Made by a program: the position numbers and the translations under genes. DNA of 64,000 nt. Source: Ochromonas danica (Eukaryota > Sar > Chrysophyceae > Chromulinales > Chromulinaceae). This document shows, one piece after another, positions 51,342 through 60,446 of the stretch. How positions within the stretch are numbered: the stretch's first letter is position 1; each line of letters starts with the position of its first letter. The stretch is taken from assembly GCA_015146655.1 (NCBI GenBank), contig VKHL01000092.1, positions 1 through 64,000 on the forward strand, written 5' to 3'. Under the pieces are notes generated by a model, which ran no database searches, was not told where the DNA came from, and saw only the letters and a program-made list of their open reading frames with translations.

Positions 51342-52585
51342 CTATGCCTTCTTGATGAAATCTCGGAACTCCTTCTCTGTGGCGGACTTTTCCGCTTCAC
51401 TCATGACCTCCAACTTGGCGGACAACTCTTGTGTCTGCTTCCAGATGTCAAGACCATTCTTGCCAAACTTCTCAACAACGGAGGCATCAAAGAAACCTTT
51501 AGGATCTGCCTTGAACTTGCTCATGCGTTCCTTCATCTTCGCAAGGTTGCGACCATACTTAGCTTCGAACTCCTCCTCAGGAGTCAATTGGTGGTGATCT
51601 GCATCATGATGGCCATGATGATGAGTGGCTTTCTTGGAAGCCAAGCGAGCCATCTCATCAATCTCCTTCTCTTGAGCAACACGATAAGCTTCCCATTCCG
51701 CTGGGGTCTGAGGGAAAGACTCCAACTTAGTGCGCAATGCCTGATAGTGCTTCTTGGATTGCTCATCAGGGAAAGGATCATTAGCGCGAGCAAGAAGCTT
51801 CTGATAGGTAGCATCCAACTCTTTGAATGCCTGCTCTTTCAATTCATCGAGTTGTTTACGAGCATCGGTGGCATCTAAGCTAACATTCTCCTTGCTATAT
51901 CCAGGGACATTAAGAGTACCATCTAAAGCAGCACCAAAGAGTTCTTTCAAGTTGTTATATGGAAGACCACCTTTCTCTTCTTCAGTGAAAGGAACAGTTA
52001 AGTCACGAAGATTAGCCTTGGGATAGTATTTCTGCAATAACTCGAAGTCATTGACAGGAAGACTCTTAGCGTCTCTCTTATTGGTCTTAGAGACTTCAGC
52101 AGTCCATTTAGAGATATTCTCAAAAATCTTTAACCATTCCTCATCATTGACCTCACGTTCTGCTACCCAATCAAAGTCTTCACCTAACTTTCCTTGCAAT
52201 GTGAGGTCAAGATAATAGGTATAATAGAGATCACGATATTCCTTTAACTCAGGATAGTTAGCAGCAGAGAAAGGAAGTTCTTTGCCTTTCTTTTCCACAA
52301 GACGATTTAATCGATACTGCCAATAGAAGTCAGGACCTGGAATAATGTCCAACTCTTCCGCTTGGGCAGTGGTAGTTGACATAGAAAGACCTGGAATAGC
52401 ACAAGGAAATAAAGAATATGTATAAGGTGAATTATAATGACAGGGGTTGTGCAATTTCCAGTGCAAGAATTTAAGGATATTTGCATACCTTTGAAGATAA
52501 ATCCACTTCGTTTAGTTTGTCCATTCAAAAATGCAGTTGAGACAACTAAAATAGACAAACAAATAGCTAAGAAAAGATAGCTCAT
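51342..52585 (-). CDS. Plastid-targeted protein of unknown function
   Basis: Two exons on the minus strand: 52585-52489 and 52390-51342 (381 aa), joined in phase 1 across a Gly codon. Exon 1 supplies a classical bipartite leader: signal peptide SYLFLAICLSILVVSTAF, whose end resembles the ASAF-type cleavage motif with the required Phe, then a basic Asn/Lys/Arg/Ser stretch (LNGQTKRSGFIFKGLS) as transit peptide. The mature part starts near AEELDIIPGPDFYWQYRLNR and is mostly charged and helical, with a His-rich patch (HHHGHHDADHH at about residue 290) that could bind metal. No membrane segment follows. It is very likely a soluble stromal or lumenal plastid protein conserved in stramenopile algae; I do not recognise its function. 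Its location signal is the best plastid evidence in this window. Confidence 0.78.
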
Positions 52586-52954
52586 GATAGAGACAGAGTA
52601 TATGAAAGAGAGAATGTCAGATAGGAGGGGATGAAATGAGAAGATGTCGAAGTGAGAAAGCAAAGGTCGAAGGAACAGGAAAGACAGACCAGCAGCAGAG
52701 CAGTCAGTCAGCAGTCAGTCAGCCCCCTCTGCAGTCAGTCACCCACACACACTCACACTCACACAGAGAGGTTGTTGCAGCACGAAGCCAAAAGCGAAGT
52801 TGACGTCAGAGCCAACCCACAAACCCCACCCTGCCTGCCTGCGTGGCTAATACACTATGGTTAACATAACAATAAACAACGCAAGACAATAATATCTTAC
52901 CTTTTTCGTCCTCATCCATACAAAAGCAAAGCAATAATAGTAAATATAAAAAAT
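52586..52954 (+). other. Divergent promoter region
   Basis: 370 bp between the plastid-protein and THOC7 starts. Contains CAGTCAGTCAG repeats at about 52700-52740 and an ACAC(TCAC) run at 52741-52764. Confidence 0.45.
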
Positions 52955-53716
52955 ATGATTGATAATAAGCATCTTGAACAACGACTCTTATTAAAAGAAT
53001 CAGTTATTGGAGCATCTTCTCTAGCACGTTGTGCTGTGAAGTTAAGTGGATGTAAACCATTAGGAGGAGGGACGACTAACTGGGACAGCAAGTCAGTGGA
53101 TATCTTCCTAAGAGAACTTTCTCTTTATCGTCTAGAAATAGAAAAATCTAATCGTAGTTTAAGAAGTTTTCCATCTCAATTAAAAGAATATGAAGAACTT
53201 GAAAATTCAATTCAAAAGAAAATTCTTTCTGCTACAGAAGAAATTGAAGAATTAAAAGAAAAATTAAGACAAGCTAAAGAAGTTCGTACTCATCGTAAAG
53301 AATTAGAAGATTTAGCTATTGTAGTTAATCAAGAGCAAAGGTCTTCATTAACAAAGCGGAAGATCTCAGAAATAACTGAAAGTATCCTATCTGTGAAAGA
53401 TACGAAGAAGAAAGTTGATAATGAAATTCTTACTCGTTTCTCTCAAGTTGAGAAGTTAATGACTATGATTGAAGAGTTAGAGATGAAGTTAGGAGGAGAA
53501 GAAGATGGTGGTATTGATGGAGAAGAAGAACGTGATCGTGAAGATGATCGAGGAGGAGGTGACAAGGGTACAGGGGGTGATGGTGGTGTAGCAGAGGCTA
53601 ATGGTAATGGTGGTGGTGGTGGAGGAGAAGATGGAGAAATCGTAGCAGAAGATACCATGAGCTTGGATGAAGAAGGTCTTCTTCTAGAAGATGGTAAAGA
53701 AGCGGGAGAGGTCTAG
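52955..53716 (+). CDS. THOC7: THO complex subunit 7
   Basis: Single-exon 253-aa protein. Residues 40-180 are coiled coil and follow THOC7/Mft1 in order: an N-terminal RLLL segment, FLRELSLYRLEIEKSNRSL, then EIEELKEKLRQAKEVRTHRK-ELEDLA, the conserved 'QAKxxRxxRxEYDxLA' region of human THOC7. The last 70 residues are an acidic Gly/Asp/Glu/Asn low-complexity tail not present in animals. THOC7 pairs with THOC5 in the nuclear THO/TREX complex that couples transcription to mRNA export. The start is the first ATG, with a canonical AT-rich leader. Confidence 0.85.
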   Translation: MIDNKHLEQRLLLKESVIGASSLARCAVKLSGCKPLGGGTTNWDSKSVDIFLRELSLYRLEIEKSNRSLRSFPSQLKEYEELENSIQKKILSATEEIEELKEKLRQAKEVRTHRKELEDLAIVVNQEQRSSLTKRKISEITESILSVKDTKKKVDNEILTRFSQVEKLMTMIEELEMKLGGEEDGGIDGEEERDREDDRGGGDKGTGGDGGVAEANGNGGGGGGEDGEIVAEDTMSLDEEGLLLEDGKEAGEV

Positions 53717-53821
53717 GCTAGCATCTGAATTTATGAAATTCCTTAACAAACACCCCTACACGCCCTGTGTCTATGTGGGCTAGAATCTGGATTTATGAAA
53801 TTCCTCAACATACACTTCCCT
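53716..53821 (+). repeat. Two direct repeats after THOC7
   Basis: Copy 1 (53716-53757) and copy 2 (53778-53821) share GGCTAG(C/A)ATCTG(A/G)ATTTATGAAATTCCT(T/C)AACA and differ at about seven positions. Copy 1 begins at the last base of the THOC7 stop codon, so the duplication lies in its 3' UTR. Confidence 0.75.
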
Positions 53822-53946
53822 AGACTATGATGGTCTACAGTATCTACAGTACCGTACTACACCACTAACTTCACTTCACACAGACAACCCACACCGTAGC
53901 AGTACAGTACTGTAAGTAGACTAGACTAACCCTCTTCACTATTAAC

Positions 53947-55191
53947 TTAAGGAGCATACTTCACATAGCCTGTTCCTGCCTTGTCTACCCAGGAAGCTTC
54001 GTCAGTCACATCAACACGTACTTGTCGTACATTCATATTAATTCGATGACTTCGTAAATAACTCAATACGATCTTATCCATCTCCTCAATACCATCATGA
54101 TGACGATCATAATATGAATGAATACGAGTAGTCTCACCTGTTAATCTCTCTTCAACAGCTTCTGAGAGAATCACAGGTACTCCATGATAACAATGACGAC
54201 TTTCACCTGACATTACTACAGCATCACCACTACGTAAAAGAAGAGCATTAGGATGAATATCTTTTGTTCTTCCTCCCATTAAGAAGACTGAAGCACAACC
54301 AATAGATAAAGAGACAATAGGATGATTTAAAGTATGTTCTGCATCATCAAGATGTCCTCCCATACATGATCCTAAAGGATAATAATTAACAATAGCAGCT
54401 TCAGGAATTAAATCAGCATGAACTTCTTGTGCAATAAATCGACAAATCTCTGTTAATTCTATTGGAAAGAGAGATTTTACATTTCGTTGATACATACGTT
54501 TTGTCCAGTCATAATGATAACCTAGACAACTCCAACGTAATTTATTAAATCGAGTGAAATTATCCTTAGCCTTAATAGACTCTTCCCAAAGATTAGTGAG
54601 ATCTTCTACTTCTTCTCTCTGTTGATGATGTTGTTGTTGCTTCTCTTCATGTACTCCTCCTCTTCCTCCTCCTACCTCTGTCTGCTGTTGTTGTTGTAGT
54701 TGTTGTTGTCTGTGTAGGTTAGAGAGGTTGGTATGTTCAGCTTTGGAATAGTCTAGTAATGCTCTTCTAGCCCAGAGTAACTGAGCATTATCACATAATG
54801 CCTTAGAAAAGACAAAGAGACCAGGAGGATAGTTCTCTATTTCATAGATCACAGTACCTCCTCCTCCTCCTCCTCCTTCTTCTTCTTTACTACTGCAGCA
54901 GTCATGAGGTTCAGGACAGCAGCAGTGAGAGAGAGTCTTCACATAGCGAAGTCTCGCTGTACCACTATCACTAACACTATCACTAGGACTTGGGATGTTA
55001 ATCACCTCAGACCAATCAAACAGAGTCTCTGTTGTCTCACTAGTACTAGTAGTAGCTGACCAAACTCGCTTTTTGTTTTTGTTTTCAACTTCTTGTTGTT
55101 TAGCTTTGATATAGTTTTTAAGATTGCGATCAACTATCCGATACTTATCCTCAGCATGGACTACTGGGGCATTTTCTACTGTACAACTCAT
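53947..55191 (-). CDS. ALKBH1: ALKBH1-like Fe(II)/2-oxoglutarate dioxygenase
   Basis: Single-exon 414-aa protein. The AlkB core occupies about residues 225-385: YHYDWTKRMY, IVNYYPLGSCMGGHLDD with the iron-binding His-x-Asp, VSLSIGCASVFLMGG, SGDAVVMSGESRHCYHGVP with the second His, and an Arg-containing strand (LTGETTRIHSYY; compare the usual RxSxTxR). The WDxYHYDW and PEAAIVNYY blocks match ALKBH1. That enzyme demethylates tRNA m1A and oxidises tRNA m5C in cytoplasm or mitochondria; DNA activity is disputed. The N-terminal half contains poly-Gly, poly-Gln and Cys-rich (CCCPEPHDCC) low-complexity insertions that lengthen the animal form (about 389 aa). Confidence 0.88.
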   Translation of the reverse strand: MSCTVENAPVVHAEDKYRIVDRNLKNYIKAKQQEVENKNKKRVWSATTSTSETTETLFDWSEVINIPSPSDSVSDSGTARLRYVKTLSHCCCPEPHDCCSSKEEEGGGGGGGTVIYEIENYPPGLFVFSKALCDNAQLLWARRALLDYSKAEHTNLSNLHRQQQLQQQQQTEVGGGRGGVHEEKQQQHHQQREEVEDLTNLWEESIKAKDNFTRFNKLRWSCLGYHYDWTKRMYQRNVKSLFPIELTEICRFIAQEVHADLIPEAAIVNYYPLGSCMGGHLDDAEHTLNHPIVSLSIGCASVFLMGGRTKDIHPNALLLRSGDAVVMSGESRHCYHGVPVILSEAVEERLTGETTRIHSYYDRHHDGIEEMDKIVLSYLRSHRINMNVRQVRVDVTDEASWVDKAGTGYVKYAP

Positions 55192-55933
55192 TCTGTATCA
55201 ATGAATGTAGTCTGAGGTAATGATCACAATATCACAAGGACAAGGAAGTGATTGGCCAAAAGCCAAGCCAGCAGAGACAGAGCCAGAGAGACAAGGAAGA
55301 GCATGAGGAGTCAACTTAAACCCAAATGACCAAATCTGGCGATTTAGAGCTGTGAGTGTTGACTTCTGTAACCTTTTCCATGCATTCAATACTATGCCCT
55401 CTAAGCTTCACTCTGCGAGGCTTTCTTCTTCTTCTTCTTCTTCCTTGTAGCTCATGAAATCACTCTACTTCAAAGAAAATAATGGATATCTTTAGTTTTC
55501 TTTTTGTGAAAGTCAGAAAGCTAAATCTAGGAACGAGGAATCATGATCACTGTGAGGTTAGTTCTCTTGGGATTTAACTCATTTAATAGCATTAAATTAA
55601 CAACTCTGGTTCTACACTAGGTACTAGATTGAAACTATACTCCAAGAGCGAGGACTTCTGCAAGGAGCACACTCCTAGTGCTATCATCATGAATTAGGAA
55701 GATGTTTCTTCATTACCCAATCCTGATCCATTAGCAAGTGGATAGTTTAGTTATCTTGTTGGTTAGGTTAATGGGTTGTCAGTTATCGACATGTACTCAC
55801 TTAGCAGCTGAATGCATCATCTCTTCTCCAACTAAACACTGTCGTTGTATAGTTTAAACCACCAAACTCTCCTTTACATGCCATGTCTACGCCATATGGC
55901 CCAGGCCATGGCATGGAATCATCCTAACCATGA
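55192..55933 (-). other. Long spacer upstream of ALKBH1
   Basis: 740 bp. A frame at 55198-55389 (-) has no family features. It contains a TTC microsatellite near 55425-55445. No gene seen. Confidence 0.45.
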
Positions 55934-56479
55934 CTAATAGCGGATATAGCGATGATCATGTAACTTAGCTGCCCACTTTGCATAGCGTCCGAATCGACTA
56001 TCTTCAAGTAGTAATTCAATAGTATAGTATGACTCAGCTAGCTCTTCATTAGTGAAGAGACGATGGATCGTAGAATGACATAAACGACAGATAGCAATGG
56101 TAGTATTCAAAGAAGAAGCAGGATAACCTTTCTTTTTCAAACGATTATGTACTTCTCGAGGGAAGACATGATGTCTTGAGCGACGAAGATGACGCTCACA
56201 GATCTGACAGCTACCGTCATCAACCTCCTCCTCCTCCTCCACCTCCTCCTCTGCTACTACAACTACTGCAGTAGTGTCTTTCTCTTCATAGCGCTCTTTC
56301 CAAAGGTCTTCTAGGAAGTCTGATCCTCCATAGATCTCTTCTAATCCTCCTAGTACTTCACGTGGGAGCATGTCTTGCATGAAGGAGAGGAAGGTATCCA
56401 GTGACTTCACAACATGTTCTTCTTCTTTAGCTAAATCACAGCATTCTTCTAGTAACTGAATCATTGTGTTGGGGTCCAT
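55934..56479 (-). CDS. HNH-type zinc/nuclease domain protein
   Basis: Single-exon 181-aa protein. The N-terminal 65 residues are helical and acidic, followed by a poly-Glu/Val linker. Residues 90-175 form an HNH-like module: CQICERHLRRSRHHVFPREV, then NTTIAICRLCHSTIHRLF, where two Cys pairs (CxxC ... CxxC) likely bind structural zinc and the His-His-Val-Phe-Pro/Ile-His residues lie at the HNH active-site positions. Similar small HNH proteins of unknown role occur in fungi and other eukaryotes. Nuclease activity is possible but cannot be claimed. Confidence 0.75.
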   Translation of the reverse strand: MDPNTMIQLLEECCDLAKEEEHVVKSLDTFLSFMQDMLPREVLGGLEEIYGGSDFLEDLWKERYEEKDTTAVVVVAEEEVEEEEEVDDGSCQICERHLRRSRHHVFPREVHNRLKKKGYPASSLNTTIAICRLCHSTIHRLFTNEELAESYYTIELLLEDSRFGRYAKWAAKLHDHRYIRY

Positions 56480-57012
56480 GCTATCTGTTTGTTCTAATAT
56501 ATGGGAGAATGGGAGGTAGTAGTAGTCTATTATAAATGATTATGAACCATTGCAGAGAGGACAAAGAGAAGAGCAGGAAATGTTCTGGAAGGATTCAGAG
56601 AGATGTTGACAGACGCCCTGCTTTTGCTTTCCCAACAATCCTCTTCTGAGGCAACAATCCAACTCATGCCCAAATAGTTAACTTAACACGAGAGTTAACT
56701 TAAGTTAACTGCTGGAGTTAACTTAAGACGAAATTAACTTTAGACGAGAAGTGAGGGAGCCGTTTCACCACATTTGAAACAGCCACCACACCACCAACAA
56801 CGACAACAACAACAACAACAATAGATCTCCTCTAGTCTGGTCGAAGGGAACACACATTACTAACACTATCATTAAATCTCTCTCCTCTCTCAAACTAACA
56901 CAACTCATTCTTCTTAAATATTTTTCACTCTCTCTCTATCTATAATCAATTAATTAATATCATATTAATAATAATTACAATAATAAATTAAAATCAAATC
57001 AAATCAAATAAA
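56480..57012 (+). other. Divergent promoter region of HNH gene and dynein IC
   Basis: 530 bp. It includes a cluster of TTAACTTAA-like words (56677-56745), an (AAC)n run at about 56796-56820 and an AT-rich 5' UTR-like stretch with AAATC repeats up to the ATG at 57013. Confidence 0.5.
56677..56745. promoter_or_regulatory. Cluster of TTAACTTAA words
   Basis: GTTAACTTAA occurs three times, and AATTAACTTTAGACG once, within 70 bp upstream of the dynein IC gene; two copies are followed by (A)GACGA. Similar words occur at 1028, 50161 and 59732 near other starts. A regulatory role is inference. Confidence 0.3.
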
Positions 57013-59273
57013 ATGCCTCCAAAGAAAAACACTACTCTACCAACTAACAAGACTACTACTACACTAGGAGGAGGAGGAGGAGGTAAGAAGAAGACTTCCA
57101 ATGATCAACTCAATGACCCTGCAGGAGGTGGAGGAGGAGGAGGTGGTGGAGGGGGTGGTCCCTCTTCTCATCTATCTCATAATAACAATACTAATAACCT
57201 TCATGTTGAAGATGAAGATATCTATCGTGAACCTATTAAACGTACTGTACGTCCTGATAATCAACTTCAACTAACAGAAGAACAACTAGATGAAGACTTC
57301 ACACGTGTTCTAACTGCGAATGATCCGAATGTTCCAAATAATATTACAAAATATAACTATAAAGAAAAAGCATATAAACAAGATCCTGAAGGTCCAATGG
57401 ATCATTTAGCATTTCATTTTATTATGGATGGTTGTTCATTACATAAAGAAAGTGAAGAAGCACAATTACAACAACAATATGAAGAAGCAAAAAAAATGGA
57501 AATGGATCGTATGAAGAAAGAAGCAGCACAAGAAGCACATGATGCTGGTGAAGAAGATATTGAAGCTGAAGCACCTAAAACAGGCAAAAATCAATTTAAT
57601 TATAGTGAACGTGCTGCACAAACATTTAATAATCAATTACGTTCACGTGGTGTTGCAACAGAACCACCACCTGTTGTACAATTTTTCTCAACTGTTACAC
57701 AATGGGATATCTATGATGCTTATATGCAAGATGTGAAAAATTCATTACAAGAAGAAGAAATGGCTAAACATAGTGATAAGAAGAAAGGTAGTGGTGGTAG
57801 TGGTCATAATGGTAATGGTCAAAATGAAGAAAATGGTAAAAAAGGTAAAGAAGATGATATGGTACATAGTCAAAAAATGAATGCAGCATTGAAAATTCTA
57901 GAGAGAATGGTAAATCAAAATGCTGAAGATGAAATTTTCCAAGATTGTAAATATTGGGAAGATCAAAGTGATTTCTATCGTAATGGTGAAGGGAGTCTAT
58001 TACCACTTTGGAGATTTTCAACGGAACGTACCAAACGTAAACAAGTGACAACTTTATGTTGGAATCCATCCTATCCTGATCTCTTTGCTGTCGCTTATGG
58101 TAGTTATGATTTTATGAGACAAGGATCAGGGATAGTATGTTGTTTTTCATTAAAAAATACATCACATCCTGAATATATGTTTAATACAGAATCAGGTGTA
58201 ATGTGTTTAGATTTCCATCCTAATTATCAATCCTTATTAGCTGTAGGATGTTATGATGGTACTGTAATGGTATTTGATGTACGTCAAAAAGTTAATCGTG
58301 CGATCTATTCTTCTTCTATACGTACAGGTAAACATACTGATCCAGTCTGGCAAGTCTATTGGCAAGTTGAAGATTTAGCTAAAGAATTAAATTTCTTTTC
58401 GATTTCATCAGATGGACAAGTTGCATCATGGATTATGTCAAAAAATGAATTAAAAATGGAACCTGTTATGCAATTAAAACTTGTTTCAAATGTAAGAGAT
58501 GATCCTGAAGAAGTTAATTTATCAGGTCTAGCAGGTGGATGTTGTTTTGATTTTAATCGTTATAATGAACATCTCTTTATTGTGGGGACTGAAGAAGGGA
58601 AAATTCATAAATGTTCTAAAGCTTATTCTGGACAATATCTAGAGACTTATCAAGGACATCATATGGCAGTTTATGCTATTAAATGGAATCCTTTCCATCC
58701 ACGTGTTTTCATTTCCTGTTCTGCTGATTGGACAGTGAAAATTTGGGATCATAATATTGCTACTCCTATTATGTCATTTGATTTAGGGAATGCTGTAGGA
58801 GATGTTGCATGGGCACCTTATTCTTCTACTGTCTTTGCTGCTGTAACAAGTGATGGAAAAGTACATGTTTTTGATCTAGCAGAGAATAAACATGAACCAT
58901 TATGTGAACAAAAAGTAGTGAAAAGAGCCAAATTAACTCATGTTACTTTTAATCAGAAAGAACCTATTTTAATTGTAGGAGATGATCGTGGTGGAGTTAA
59001 TTCATTGAAACTTTCTCCTAACTTACGCAAGGTTAGTATTATTGATTAAACTACTACTGCTGCTATTACTATTACTATTACCTCTCTTACTCTTACTGTG
59101 TGTGATGTGTGTTATGCGTGATGTGTGCAATGTGTGTAATGTGTGCAATGTGTTATGTGTGATATGAATAGGTTCATGAACCACGAGATGAAAATGGAGA
59201 AGTTATTCCACATGATCCTGTGCAATTACAAGTGGATAAAATGGAAAAACTACTTCAGACTGCTTCCAACTAG
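57013..59273 (+). CDS. DNAI1: Axonemal outer-arm dynein intermediate chain (DNAI1/IC1 type)
   Basis: Two exons: 57013-59031 and 59172-59273 (706 aa; human DNAI1 is about 700), phase 0. The N-terminus is poly-Gly and Asn/Thr low complexity, then comes the conserved region QLTEEQLDEDFTRVLTANDP with NITKYNYKEKAYKQ, which fits DNAI1 family N-termini. Central helical segment with the conserved LKILERMVNQNAEDEIFQDCKYWED. WD40 repeats occupy about residues 350-665 (VTTLCWNPSYPDLFAVAYGS, GVMCLDFHPNY, VYAIKWNPFHPRVFISCSAD-WTVKIWD). The protein anchors outer dynein arms on axonemal doublets, so the cell builds a motile flagellum. Read without the splice, exon 1 would stop at 59049 and lose the conserved tail (EPRDENGEVIPHDPVQLQ). 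Confidence 0.93.
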
Positions 59274-59787
59274 TTTAACAACAACAACAACTGTTTGTTA
59301 TGTTAACACTGCTATTACTACTCCTGCTACTACTACCACTGCTACTACCACTGCTACTACTACTAGTCAAGTCCTCCTCGTAGGATGATTGGCTTGGATT
59401 GTCTTCTTCTGTCTACTGCAATGTTGCTGTTAACTTTACCGCAGTAGGTCTATAACCTCTTAAGTTAAGATAGTAGATACTGTAGTTACTTAGCAACTTG
59501 TTCATAGATATCGTTAGCTACTAACTGCTTCGACCTATGAAGGACCAATACAATCTCCCAACCGATACACGGTAGTAACCCTGATGATTGGTGGTGGTGG
59601 TGGTGGTGGTGGTGGTGGTGACGGCGGTGGCGGTTGAATGTCATGTAAGTCACTGCCATGGTGTCCCGGATAGGTGGCGCACAACCAAGTTTAATGAGGT
59701 TAGATGATCAACAAGCGTGAACTTAAGACGTGAGATTAACTTAAGAGATTGAAGTTCGGAACTCGAACTCTCTGTTGGAACTGAAAT
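59274..59787 (+). other. Spacer with microsatellites and YciI promoter
   Basis: 510 bp. ACAACAACA and CTACTACC microsatellites just after the dynein IC stop are probably in its 3' UTR; a GGT run lies at 59590-59619. GTGAACTTAAGACG and ATTAACTTAAGAG sit at 59717-59747, 40-70 bp before the YciI ATG. Confidence 0.5.
59590..59619 (+). repeat. GGT microsatellite
   Basis: Ten uninterrupted GGT-type triplets. Confidence 0.9.
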
Positions 59788-60288
59788 ATGAGGTTATTTC
59801 AGCTTCTGTTAGCTCTTCTTCCTCTTGTCATGGTCCCTTCTTCCGCCTGGCTACTGCATCCTCTCAAGGCATCATCATCCAATGCCATCACAATCAAATC
59901 AAATCTTCACTGCTTGACTTCTCTGACTGGTAGTAGTGTCACCGCTATTAGATCTGTTAGTAGAAGATGGATGACATCCACTTCCAATCCTTCTTCTTCT
60001 TCTCCTCCTAAGAAGAAGTTCCTATTAGAATATCAATATGTGGATAATATGGCTGAGAAGAGAGGTCCTTATCGTTCAGGGCATTTAGAATTGGCTCAAA
60101 AGTTGGTTAAGGAGAAAGTTATCATTGCTGGTGGAGCTTTCTTGCCCAAAGTTGATGGTGCCTTGTTCATCTTTGAAGGCCTTCCTGAAGATGTCGAGAA
60201 CTTTGTCAAACATGATCCATATGTACAAGCTGGTCTTGTACCACGTTACACGATAAAGGAATGGGCTGTAGCAGTGGGATCGATCTAA
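59788..60288 (+). CDS. YciI-like domain protein, probably plastid-targeted
   Basis: Single-exon 166-aa protein. Residues 1-20 are a signal peptide (MRLFQLLLALLPLVMVPSSAW) ending with Ser-Ala-Trp, an accepted variant of the ASAF plastid motif; residues 22-75 are Ser/Thr/Arg-rich, as expected for a transit peptide. The YCII domain (about 78-160) is a ferredoxin-like dimeric barrel: FLLEYQYVDNMAEKRGPYRSGHLELA, VIIAGGAF, VDGALFIF, VENFVKHDPYVQAGLV. The His in 'SGHLELA' and the Asp in 'HDPY' are at the conserved positions. Bacterial YciI proteins have a proposed but undefined catalytic His-Asp; the role here is unknown. Confidence 0.85.
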   Translation: MRLFQLLLALLPLVMVPSSAWLLHPLKASSSNAITIKSNLHCLTSLTGSSVTAIRSVSRRWMTSTSNPSSSSPPKKKFLLEYQYVDNMAEKRGPYRSGHLELAQKLVKEKVIIAGGAFLPKVDGALFIFEGLPEDVENFVKHDPYVQAGLVPRYTIKEWAVAVGSI

Positions 60289-60446
60289 TTCATTGGATGA
60301 CCTACTCCTTGACTATTCATTGAATTAAATTAGACTACATACCACATGGCAACACAAACAAACCTCTCTATTAACTATCTGCCCTATAAGCATTGTAATC
60401 ATGTCTTCCTGTTTTAGCATTCTAGATGTCTTACTATCGTTCATGC

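Noticed and set aside
55198-55389. 63-codon frame upstream of ALKBH1
   Set aside because: Separate frame from ALKBH1, no features, and no splice site that would join it usefully.
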